Shown here in pieces: positions 53,301 to 53,934 of a stretch of 64,000 nucleotides of DNA. The notes below the pieces were generated by a model that did not search any database, was not told the origin of the DNA, and was given only the letters and a program-made list of their open reading frames with translations. Source of the DNA: Bactericera cockerelli (taxonomy: Eukaryota; Arthropoda; Insecta; Hemiptera; Triozidae). Location of the stretch: positions 17,675,391-17,739,390 of the forward strand of contig CM044966.1 in the NCBI GenBank assembly GCA_024516035.1, given 5' to 3'. Numbering within the stretch: position 1 is the stretch's first letter; the number at the start of each line of letters is the position of its first letter. Position numbers and translations under genes: made by a program.

Positions 53301-53934
53301 TTGAGAGTTGATCTATAGTGAACTTTGTACAACTTGTACAAATTCACACCAAACTTGGTAGCACAAAAGTTCAAATCTTCTGCTAATGTATCACCATGCA
53401 GATTTTCCAATTTCAAGAACAAATCAAAGAATCTTTTGAAGCTCAGCTTATCAATTAGTTCTATGTTGGTTAAACTTAGTAAAGTGTTGTTTCCAGTGAA
53501 GACTGTGTCTAGGACACTTGTGTTGAATTTGTAGTTCCAGTCTTTTGGAGCAATGATTTTGACTGCTCCGTGCTGTTGTAAGGCATTTCTAGCTTCTTTG
53601 TCTTCAACAAGGTATTGCTTCAGGCTAGAAAAATCTTTCAGGTTGGGATGAAAAGTTGAAGGAATATTGCTTTTGTCCATTGTGTTGATCTGGATTTTAG
53701 AAGAGGTTTTTTTTACAGGTTCAATTTTTAAGTTACTGCACTTGGTTTGAGTAACATTGGTTTGGGTTTGCAAACATGGATTGAACCTAGAAAAAGAATT
53801 TATTGAAGATAGTAATTATTTATTCTAGAATAACTGAGCAAAATGAAAAAAAAAAAATTGAAATATACCATGAATGTACATGTACACTATGAAAAGACTA
53901 AACACACTTACTTTCCAAAAATATAAACAAGCAT
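15220..53934 (-). CDS. KDM5-like: KDM5/Lid-like multidomain chromatin protein with degenerate JmjC centre (26 exons)
   Basis: Nuclear chromatin protein of the KDM5 (JARID1/Lid) family, whose active members remove methyl groups from histone H3 Lys4. Exons chain with correct phase at every junction and encode JmjN-ARID (53165-53786), PHD1 (split over 49697-49830 and 48834-48993), JmjC (47388-45113), C5HC2-like finger (44307-39756), PLU-1 helices (38765-27360), PHD2 (25963-23600), NLS and Pro/Lys-rich linkers (19772-16295) and PHD3 (16295/15371). The length, about 1,870 residues, fits Lid. Anchored on KTWY, the Fe-binding HxE reads RQE; anchored on W-P-x-G-R, the distal His reads Lys. The 2-oxoglutarate-binding Lys of KTWY is kept. 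PHD2 and PHD3 ligands are complete and PHD1 has its Cys pairs, so histone reading is the likely surviving role. The ARID is also diverged. Intact frames argue against a pseudogene. The catalytic call is inference from a manual alignment. Confidence 0.85.
15386..15955 (-). pseudogene. Four tandem incomplete copies of the PHD3 exon
   Basis: Units of about 125-139 bp, each with an acceptor (exon starts 15890, 15763, 15638, 15510) followed by EIDWVQCDRCERWFxFIC. After Cys the sequence switches to VNLTQPGLGR, derived from the LINE-like motif CTCACCCAGCCTGGGTTGGG, so the last zinc pair is missing. At 15638 the zinc-binding His is Asp and at 15510 it is Asn; the 15510 copy also has Trp to Arg. A TAAn-rich spacer separates units. 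Use of any of these as a terminal exon would give a broken PHD3. Confidence 0.85.
16295..17153 (-). CDS. KDM5-like: KDM5-like exon 25: long Pro/Ser/Lys-rich linker, start of PHD3
   Basis: 286 codons plus one base, fully open and very GC-rich, after CTTCTTTGCTCAG. It starts TTGLKVSFPKTPPPPRPGSP, has Tyr-Pro-Pro-Ser repeats, then KTPGKPPGTGQ-type basic repeats, and ends RKKKKKEKFEFCDLEDCLEP. The two Cys (C-x4-C) are the first ligands of PHD3 (family: CAAQNCQ). Donor GAAG|GTAATT, phase 1. The acceptor lies in a C-rich run. Confidence 0.85.
17850..18127 (-). mobile_element. SINE-E copy
   Basis: In KDM5-like intron 24. Same head and body as the copy at 14948, with a deletion in the anticodon-stem region (CACCTATGCCTAGCG). 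Confidence 0.82.
18265..18411 (-). CDS. KDM5-like: KDM5-like exon 24: Lys/Pro-rich linker
   Basis: 49 codons, FGYYPKVKMAPPSKKPQVKK to PPPPKKLASMK, acceptor CTCCTCCACAG, donor AAA|GTAAGC, phase 0. Low complexity; support is splice sites and phase. Confidence 0.75.
18480..18925. mobile_element. Rearranged SINE-A pieces and SINE-B
   Basis: 18480-18570 is a minus SINE-A 3' end, 18615-18697 a plus SINE-A 3' end, 18698-18820 a minus SINE-A head, then a minus SINE-B to 18925. Confidence 0.75.
19073..19344 (-). mobile_element. SINE-E copy
   Basis: Lies 40 bp from the donor of KDM5-like exon 23. Head GTAGTCACCGTGGCAGAGCG on the minus strand. Confidence 0.83.
19386..19772 (-). CDS. KDM5-like: KDM5-like exon 23: Gly/Asn/Ser repeats and NLS
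   Basis: 129 codons after TTTCCACTCAG. A Ser-rich start, then three near-perfect SGNHG(N/S)GS repeats coded by an 18-bp tandem unit, a KQRKHKRKATLIPR nuclear-localisation-like segment, and a helix ending FIRHMDKE. Donor GAG|GTAAAC. Confidence 0.82.
19818..20420 (+). repeat. 24-bp minisatellite in two blocks
   Basis: Unit GGAAACCAGAGTATGCGTTG plus CTAT; about 19 units at 19818-20280 and three at 20352-20420, separated by the exon-22 copy. It starts immediately after the real donor on the minus strand. The open frames here (CYGNQS-type) are artefacts. Confidence 0.88.
20280..20343 (-). pseudogene. Copy of KDM5-like exon 22 end plus donor
   Basis: Repeats GAGGTCCAGAGAGAGAC through TTCGTGAGAACG and the donor GTAAGG, 142 bp beyond the real donor. 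Between the two lie three units of the 24-bp minisatellite. No acceptor is visible. Confidence 0.85.
20428..20535 (-). CDS. KDM5-like: KDM5-like exon 22: helix after PHD2
   Basis: 36 codons, QEIKMYLGSREVVQLKELSE to ESFVRT, acceptor CAATTTCAG, donor ACG|GTAAGA, phase 0. Its last ~55 bases and donor are copied once at 20280-20343. Confidence 0.82.
21190..21271. repeat. Perfect palindrome with splice-donor-like core
   Basis: Arms AGGGTATACCAGGTGAGTAT... and complement meet at AAAATAATAAAAC-type sequence; about 38 bp per arm. Both strands carry CAGGTGAGTA. Confidence 0.8.
21402..21574. mobile_element. Foldback MITE
   Basis: CCGTTCCAGAAACACTTCCC at the left and AGTGTTTCTGGAACGGGG at the right; arms extend to CTGATTGGTT around a ~15-bp loop. 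Confidence 0.8.
21706..23293 (-). repeat. 37-bp minisatellite seeded by KDM5-like exon 21 donor
   Basis: Minus-strand unit ACCCTGTATATTCAG|GTGAG followed by CCACATCCTCCTGGTGT. About 36 copies in blocks 21706-22391, 22527-22575 and 22675-23293, separated by blocks with GGTCTCACTGAGAAAAGTTC. The word CCCTGTATATTCAG|GTGAGC is exactly the end of exon 21 and its donor, about 300 bp away. Confidence 0.9.
23294..23590. other. Insert between exon 21 and its derived array
   Basis: Starts (TAAG)n then TTTTATTGTGCATTTG, A-rich, ending ACCCGCGATATAGAATTGG. Probably a LINE/SINE 3' end; a similar TTTTATTGTGAATAAATG follows exon 21's acceptor at 23890. Confidence 0.5.
23600..23862 (-). CDS. KDM5-like: KDM5-like exon 21: PHD2 second half
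   Basis: Phase 1 entry gives YYHEKC across the junction, the H-x2-C of the finger. It then runs to LFVCVKCVWGKRPRL, matching FLCPLCMRSRRPRL in KDM5, and a helix ending LQRTLYIQ. Donor CAG|GTGAGC. Its acceptor-side ~95 bp are copied twice upstream, and its last 18 bp plus donor seed the 37-bp array downstream. Confidence 0.88.
24143..24239 (-). pseudogene. Acceptor-side copy of KDM5-like exon 21 (near)
   Basis: About 93 bp identical in layout to the start of exon 21 (AAATGCATCACCAAAGC to CCGGCCAACTTGTC), with CGAGGTT kept. It stops at (GATAA)n-type simple sequence and lacks a donor, so it cannot be a normal internal exon. Confidence 0.85.
24249..24458 (-). mobile_element. SINE-A copy
   Basis: Minus strand: CCGTCCCGGTAGCTCAGTGG head, GGTTTCGAAACCCAGCC-like B box region, 3' GCGTTATTATTATTATTA. 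Inserted between the two exon-21 copies. Confidence 0.85.
24526..24626 (-). pseudogene. Acceptor-side copy of KDM5-like exon 21 (far)
   Basis: Second copy of the same exon start, with small differences (CGCAAGG for CGCGAGG; ACAGAGTCC for ACCGAATCC). It keeps a CACAG acceptor and ends in GACAAG/GATAA simple sequence. A SINE-A lies between the two copies. Confidence 0.85.
25200..25404 (-). mobile_element. SINE-F (tRNA-derived)
   Basis: Minus strand: TGCATTGGTAGTCGAGTGGT, GGTTCGAATCCCACCCA, tail to CCTCGCCTGGTGGTTACCTT. Other copies: 26461-26665, 29735-29942, 33968-34180, 57250-57460; fragment 1905-2042. Confidence 0.85.
25567..25766 (+). mobile_element. SINE-A, best full-length copy
   Basis: TGTCCCGGTAGCTCAGTGGT, GTGGGTTCGAAACCCAGCTG, then TAATATGTCTTGCGCTTACT and AATAAGGCGATATTA. 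The head would fold like a tRNA, but the body makes it a SINE. Confidence 0.88.
25826..25963 (-). CDS. KDM5-like: KDM5-like exon 20: PHD2 first half
   Basis: Acceptor CTTCTCTGACCAG, phase 1 in and out. Encodes a Ser-rich lead, then VCFCARNIYCSLIFCHLCRS, the opening Cys set of PHD2 (family: FCICRKTA...LQCELCKDWFH). It ends YYH before G|GTGAGA. Confidence 0.86.
26461..26665 (-). mobile_element. SINE-F copy
   Basis: Same structure as 25200-25404, about 60 bp before the 56-bp array. A LINE-type fragment (CAGGCTGGATGAGGTTAATT) lies at 26270-26380. Confidence 0.83.
26727..27408 (-). repeat. 56-bp minisatellite seeded by KDM5-like exon 19 donor
   Basis: About 12 nearly identical units. On the minus strand each reads exon end AGAAGCTACCAGGAGACACT GG|GTGAGTACAGGAGT then back into the exon sequence ATCAAGCCTTGCTGGCTCTG. 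Every unit keeps a consensus donor; there is almost no divergence. Confidence 0.92.
27360..27570 (-). CDS. KDM5-like: KDM5-like exon 19: Pro/Gly loop and helix before PHD2
   Basis: 70 codons plus one base. It opens with ILMPKTFNPALSPWLLPLVP, has a GGRRGPSGPPGPPRP loop, and ends LLALRSYQETL before G|GTGAGT. The last ~46 exonic bases plus the donor recur as a 56-bp array of about 12 copies. Confidence 0.84.
27630..27835 (+). mobile_element. SINE-D (tRNA-derived)
   Basis: CCTCCGTGGCGTAATGGTTG head, GAGTTCGATCCCCGGTTGG B box, body AGAAAATTCTGTTCCCTCCG. Others: 28091-28210, 44691-44741 (head only), 50851-50990, 59395-59445; inverted fragment 6692-6790. Confidence 0.85.
28225..28490 (-). repeat. 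57-bp repeat containing KDM5-like exon 18 donor
   Basis: Two close copies (28381-28490) and one diverged (28210-28270) of a unit with TACTCACGGAGATATG, the complement of the exon 18 donor, and CCATGCCTCGGCTTGCTGAA. Confidence 0.8.
28484..28597 (-). CDS. KDM5-like: KDM5-like exon 18: PLU-1 helices
   Basis: 38 codons, VKLDTYELLSKEHKDAGIWL to SELEIIS, phase 0 both sides, donor TCC|GTGAGT. The donor and ~50 intron bases are repeated once closely and once in diverged form downstream. Confidence 0.82.
29020..29118 (-). mobile_element. LINE-like 3' end fragment
   Basis: A-rich run, then GTCCTAACTAAAGAGCGGGG and TTATTGCCTATGACAATCTC, the complement of the common 3' end. Confidence 0.7.
29189..29395 (+). 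mobile_element. Element G copy
   Basis: CATCATAGGCTGGCTTCATC, GTGGAGGAATGACTCGGCAC, CAAGGGCCCCCAGAACCAAG. Other copies: 2996-3165, 3405-3555, 3685-3845, 38799-39075 (split by a SINE-B), 43548-43637 (minus), 48213-48375. No tRNA-like boxes. Confidence 0.8.
29483..29593 (-). CDS. KDM5-like: KDM5-like exon 17: PLU-1 helices
   Basis: 37 codons, VARSIVLYDESAETPQPL to EDAEKHIH, phase 0 on both sides, donor CAC|GTAAGT. The acceptor TTTCAAAG is weak; phase and flanking exons support it. Confidence 0.8.
29735..29942 (-). mobile_element. SINE-F copy
   Basis: Minus strand head TGCACTGGTAGTCAAGTGGT, tail TGCTTTGAGCATTAACCTCG; in KDM5-like intron 16. Confidence 0.85.
30239..30479. mobile_element. Palindromic MITE
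   Basis: Arms of about 105 bp: AAAAAGATAAATACTTGTCT ... GTATAAAAGTTCACAGAGTC, mirrored after CCTACTCCTGTAGGC. Confidence 0.85.
30623..30746 (-). CDS. KDM5-like: KDM5-like exon 16: PLU-1 helices
   Basis: Acceptor TGTGTCTACAG, donor AAG|GTAAGC. Encodes EARAPLSEWVEVEEGGRHIH, then IKAQLHEQIRRAREFEK; phase 0 exit. Confidence 0.84.
30771..31045 (+). mobile_element. Element H (non-tRNA dispersed repeat)
   Basis: GTAGCCAGCTTGGCTACAGC, GTGATGGTCTCCAGCCAACT, ACCACATATTTCTATGTGCG, GGCTTGTAAGGGTTGGCTA. Copies also at 35887-36085 and 61690-61880. Contains internal short hairpins (AGCCAGCTTGGCT). Confidence 0.8.
31390..31541 (+). mobile_element. LINE-like 3' tail
   Basis: TTGGGTGAAAGAGATTGCCG, CAGGCAATAACCCCGCCCTT, CTTCTAATAAAGCTTG. 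A fragment of SINE-C (GTACCCGCTTGCCATGCGGA) is fused just upstream. Confidence 0.75.
31645..31970 (-). repeat. 109-bp repeat x3 including KDM5-like exon 15 end and donor
   Basis: Each unit contains GAGTGGAAGAACAGAGCCCT, CTGGATACTGA|GTGAGTAAT and (AGAAT)n-like sequence. The copy at 31883 continues into the full exon; the two further downstream stop after about 90 exonic bases (GAGGTGTGTGTGAGCATACT). Confidence 0.9.
31883..32091 (-). CDS. KDM5-like: KDM5-like exon 15: PLU-1 helices
   Basis: 69 codons, CIRIGSLLEEITQSIQHL to EWKNRALDLLDT, with GA before GTGAGT. The last ~90 exonic bases and the donor are repeated twice more downstream as 109-bp units. Confidence 0.84.
32590..32790 (+). mobile_element. 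LINE 3' end with (AAG)n tail
   Basis: TCAGCGAATGGAGGGTAAAA, CCAACCTCAACCATGACGTT, ending AAAGAAGAAGAAG. Related pieces: 24820-24890, 26270-26380, 39195-39445, 59805-59885, 61020-61042. Confidence 0.7.
33185..34250 (-). repeat. About 80-bp tandem array after KDM5-like exon 14
   Basis: Roughly 10 units with TTTTGTACCAAATAGCAAGG, ATAATCTGGCCTAAGGGGCT and GAGGGACCAAATAAT. The first unit begins about 15 bp past the exon 14 donor. A SINE-F interrupts it at 33968-34180. Confidence 0.88.
34256..34502 (-). CDS. KDM5-like: KDM5-like exon 14: Leu/Ala-rich PLU-1 helices
   Basis: 82 codons from LNELSLPVLHEL to ASFETLDE, acceptor TTGGCCTCCAG, donor GAG|GTGAGT. Much more GC-rich than the flanking introns. 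A roughly 80-bp tandem array starts just after the donor. Confidence 0.84.
34573..34700 (-). mobile_element. LINE-like 3' tail, minus orientation
   Basis: Poly(T), AAGCTTTATTAGGAGGACAA, AGTACAGGTAACAG, then A-rich; the complement of 780-937. Confidence 0.72.
34850..35565 (-). mobile_element. Hairpin element J copy
   Basis: TTCCGAGAAATTTCTAATAT palindrome at the left end, GTATTGTGTCCATAATTGGC at the right. Near-identical to the copies at 2212 and 13830. Confidence 0.8.
36109..36238 (-). CDS. KDM5-like: KDM5-like exon 13: PLU-1 helices
   Basis: 42 full codons (TSDLQELLTTAQKHKFTRNL onward), acceptor GCTTTCGCAG, exit GA|GTGAGT in phase 2. Helical, coiled-coil-like composition typical of the PLU-1 region. 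Confidence 0.82.
36640..38655 (-). repeat. 2-kb, 30-bp minisatellite seeded by KDM5-like exon 12 donor
   Basis: About 66 units. On the minus strand the unit is AAGAAACCAG|GTAACTAAGA then CCCGGTAACC. The first ten bases plus GTAAC equal the end of exon 12 and its donor. Variants TCTAGG, TCTCGG and TCTTGA on the plus strand cluster in sub-blocks, indicating local amplification. Long open frames through it (VTWFLGYR repeats) have no gene support. Confidence 0.93.
38647..38765 (-). CDS. KDM5-like: KDM5-like exon 12: PLU-1 helices
   Basis: Acceptor TTTCATTTCCAG; phase 2 entry restores Tyr, phase 1 exit. It encodes VSQSSRQVERGLKSLARRFN, then FAQSVILLQDIRKKP. The final AAGAAACCAG|GTAAC is the seed of the 2-kb, 30-bp minisatellite that begins at this splice site. 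Confidence 0.83.
39195..39445 (+). mobile_element. LINE 3' end fragment
   Basis: GAGCAACGTCCAGCGAGGTG, GCCCAACCCAGCCTGGGTAC, GTTGAAAGCGACGTTAAACC, then an A-rich tail. Confidence 0.7.
39535..39693. repeat. AT-rich nested palindrome
   Basis: TAAAATGTTTATAAGTATAA and its complement alternate four times around ATATCATTTTATTTATAC. Confidence 0.8.
39756..39904 (-). CDS. KDM5-like: KDM5-like exon 11: C5HC2-type zinc finger
   Basis: 49 codons plus TA before GTAAGC. RCAVCAQKLFLTAF then SSVFCLAHQPRVL aligns with the C-x2-C...C-LYH part of the KDM5 C5HC2 finger. Some Cys of the family pattern are missing. Confidence 0.82.
40626..41047 (-). pseudogene. Mirror copy of the remnant in left palindrome arm
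   Basis: Starts NAETVGLGFFDPTLSQHDEK on the minus strand and carries the same KGV/VPQVV tail region with its own substitutions and breaks. Divergence between arms implies the inversion is not very recent. Confidence 0.6.
41535..42012 (+). pseudogene. Protein-coding remnant in right palindrome arm
   Basis: Reads EIVGLGLFDRTLSHDEKSGM, AKLFSSSDDTEETKNVNITV, HETFLFF, then after a frame change VVNDTAKRGVKLMSDFSDLL and EECQKQFVPQVV. The last part resembles the C-terminus of a dispersed arthropod/cnidarian protein family with a VVNDTAERGV motif (recalled, not searched). The reading frame is broken. Confidence 0.6.
42667..43297. mobile_element. mariner-like MITE with long inverted repeats
   Basis: TACACTCACCGGAAGAATTA at the left and its complement at the right; arms of about 120 bp continue through GCGGCTGCAAAAGG, with further inner pairing (CATTGCAACTCATGGAAAG). 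TA flanks. It abuts the large inverted repeat. Confidence 0.85.
44101..44307 (-). CDS. KDM5-like: KDM5-like exon 10: end of JmjC, start of C5HC2 region
   Basis: 69 codons, VPAMGRYFRRTRHPHL to EWISCGAVLE, matching the WLPIGRQCVNHYRRLRR block after JmjC. The acceptor pyrimidine tract is a run of 36 C residues (poly-G on the plus strand). The donor GAG|GTAAGT is duplicated 28 bp downstream. Confidence 0.85.
44313..44348 (+). repeat. 36-bp G homopolymer
   Basis: Uninterrupted G run. On the minus strand it is the C tract directly before the exon 10 acceptor (CCTCCAG). Confidence 0.95.
44349..44668 (+). mobile_element. 3' fragment of a non-LTR retrotransposon ORF
   Basis: Encodes KTRKIQYFGHVLRGEKYALL, then GSRSKGRPRNIWIDDIKRWT, the typical C-terminus of LINE reverse-transcriptase proteins, a TAA and an (AAG)n tail. 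About 90 codons, 5'-truncated. Confidence 0.85.
44757..44849 (-). pseudogene. Decayed copy of part of KDM5-like exon 9
   Basis: Matches 45149-45234 with scattered changes (GVVKCYVSHGAS still readable), then diverges. Its plus-strand left side is joined to the tRNA-like head of a SINE-D at 44691-44741. Confidence 0.85.
45113..45398 (-). CDS. KDM5-like: KDM5-like exon 9: JmjC core
   Basis: 95 codons, acceptor CTTGATTTCAG, donor TGG|GTGAGT. RGASKTWYVV matches WGEPKTWYGV of KDM5, keeping the co-substrate Lys. EVVLFSPGVVKCYVSHG matches EFVVTFPRAYHSGFNQG, with Lys in place of the iron-binding His. The Glu and Gly further along are conserved. A decayed partial copy of this exon lies at 44757-44849. 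Confidence 0.87.
46290..46456 (-). CDS. KDM5-like: KDM5-like exon 8: JmjC with substituted Fe-binding motif
   Basis: Acceptor ATTTCTGTTTACAG, 55 codons plus two bases, donor AG|GTGAGG. It encodes VADLSVNRVCMDSIYS, then GFRQEAYAAPCMHFIH. Counting back from KTWY on the next exon, RQE occupies the position of the HxE iron-binding motif, so the first His is replaced by Arg and the Glu is kept. Confidence 0.83.
46460..47055 (-). mobile_element. SINE-A split by SINE-E and another insert
   Basis: SINE-A 3' part at 46460-46530, SINE-E at 46533-46809, SINE-A middle at 46810-46895, an A/T-rich insert to 46980, SINE-A head (CCGGTAGCTCAGTGGTCAAG on the minus strand) to 47053. Confidence 0.8.
47056..47444 (-). 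repeat. 84-bp in-frame repeat of KDM5-like exon 7 end and donor
   Basis: Donors at exactly 84-bp spacing (exon ends 47388, 47304, 47220, 47136). Unit: GACATCACAGTGTACCATGC, CTCAGCCAATCAGGTGTCTG, GATTTGTTCAG|GTGAGTTTC, TGTTCAACCAATCAGAATCT AGAA. 84 is a multiple of three and no unit has a stop, so the array reads as 28-residue repeats (ITVYHASANQVSGFVQVSFC...). Confidence 0.93.
47388..47507 (-). CDS. KDM5-like: KDM5-like exon 7: start of JmjC region
   Basis: 40 codons, ENGSANFLEHFWQ to ANQVSGFVQ, phase 0 at both ends (CAG|GTGAGT). It corresponds to the FWRLV...VEYGADI...GSGFP block that opens KDM5 JmjC. Its last 57 bases plus 27 intron bases form an 84-bp unit repeated four more times downstream, keeping the reading frame open. 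The exon could therefore be longer in vivo if inner donors are skipped. Confidence 0.83.
48340..48790 (-). repeat. 37-38-bp minisatellite after KDM5-like exon 6
   Basis: About 11 units with GACTGCTGGTCTACTCCCTG and TTTATAGTCCCCCAGCC, derived from the 3' end of element G. Two units contain TTGTTATTAC, a word also at the exon 6 donor. Confidence 0.88.
48834..48993 (-). CDS. KDM5-like: KDM5-like exon 6: PHD1 end and linker to JmjC
   Basis: Starts with one base completing a Ser codon, then QWECPICF, the closing Cys pair of PHD1, in the place of the family's WRCPKC. It ends MRRHYCLAQ before CAG|GTAATA. The intron just downstream is a 37-38-bp minisatellite. Confidence 0.85.
49697..49830 (-). CDS. 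KDM5-like: KDM5-like exon 5: PHD1 first half
   Basis: Acceptor TTTGTTCCAG, 44 codons plus two bases, donor AG|GTGAGT. It encodes CRAC, HCSAC and SHAAC, the Cys pairs of a C4HC3 PHD finger; the last pair (ECPIC) is on the next exon. In KDM5, PHD1 lies just before JmjC and binds the H3 tail. Confidence 0.85.
49869..50145 (+). mobile_element. SINE-C, best full-length copy
   Basis: GCGCGATTAGCTCAGTGGTT, CTCGCTTGCCATGCGGAAGG, GGTTAGAACCCC B box, end GGCTACGAAATAAAAAA. In KDM5-like intron 4. Confidence 0.86.
50197..50400 (+). mobile_element. SINE-E-related tRNA-headed element
   Basis: GTCCGTCACCTTGGCTGAGC, GGTTCGAATTCCGGCAGTG, then TCGGCTCTGTACTTTGTCTG. The body resembles SINE-E but the head differs. 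Confidence 0.7.
50629..50792 (-). CDS. KDM5-like: KDM5-like exon 4: basic/acidic linker
   Basis: Acceptor CCTGTCTTCCCAG, 54 codons, phase 0 exit at GAT|GTAGGT. It encodes RRKSNGGRVQKSK (NLS-like) and a Ser/Asp/Glu-rich end. It sits between ARID and PHD1, where KDM5 proteins carry a disordered linker. Confidence 0.78.
50851..50990 (+). mobile_element. SINE-D copy
   Basis: CCTCTGTGGCGTAATAGTTG, AATTCGATCCCCGGTTGGGG, TTCTGTTCCCTCC; in the intron between KDM5-like exons 3 and 4. Confidence 0.8.
51441..51582 (-). mobile_element. SINE-B copy
   Basis: Complement of ACCGACCTCAGTAGCTTAAT; lies 34 bp before the exon 3 donor. Confidence 0.82.
51616..51910 (-). CDS. KDM5-like: KDM5-like exon 3: linker
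   Basis: 98 codons plus one base, after acceptor ACAAACTGTTTCCAG. Basic, Ser/Pro-rich linker (SDRRKSHPPQPP) followed by helical WNRLEKLKLISQQYQKRA. The donor is a weak GTTTGT, but phase 1 matches the next exon and rebuilds a Gly codon. Confidence 0.75.
53165..53786 (-). CDS. KDM5-like: KDM5-like exon 2: JmjN and ARID
   Basis: 207 codons after acceptor TTTTTCTAG, leaving in phase 0 at AAG|GTACGT. The JmjN signature is FHPNLKDFSSLKQYL followed by HGAVKIIAPKDW; KDM5 members have a comparable PPKDW or PPPDW. An ARID-like helical region follows (FFDLFLKLENLHGDTLAEDL, then LYKLYKVHYRS). It lacks the Gly-Gly and Trp typical of KDM5 ARIDs, so DNA binding may be altered. Confidence 0.85.
53912..53934 (-). 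CDS. KDM5-like: Candidate first coding exon of KDM5-like gene
   Basis: ATG plus MLVYIFG and two bases before GTAAGT. The two bases AA join the G that opens the next exon, giving Lys and the correct phase 2. A LINE-like 3' tail starts directly upstream of the ATG, so the true transcription start may be elsewhere. Support is the phase and the donor only. Confidence 0.4.
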
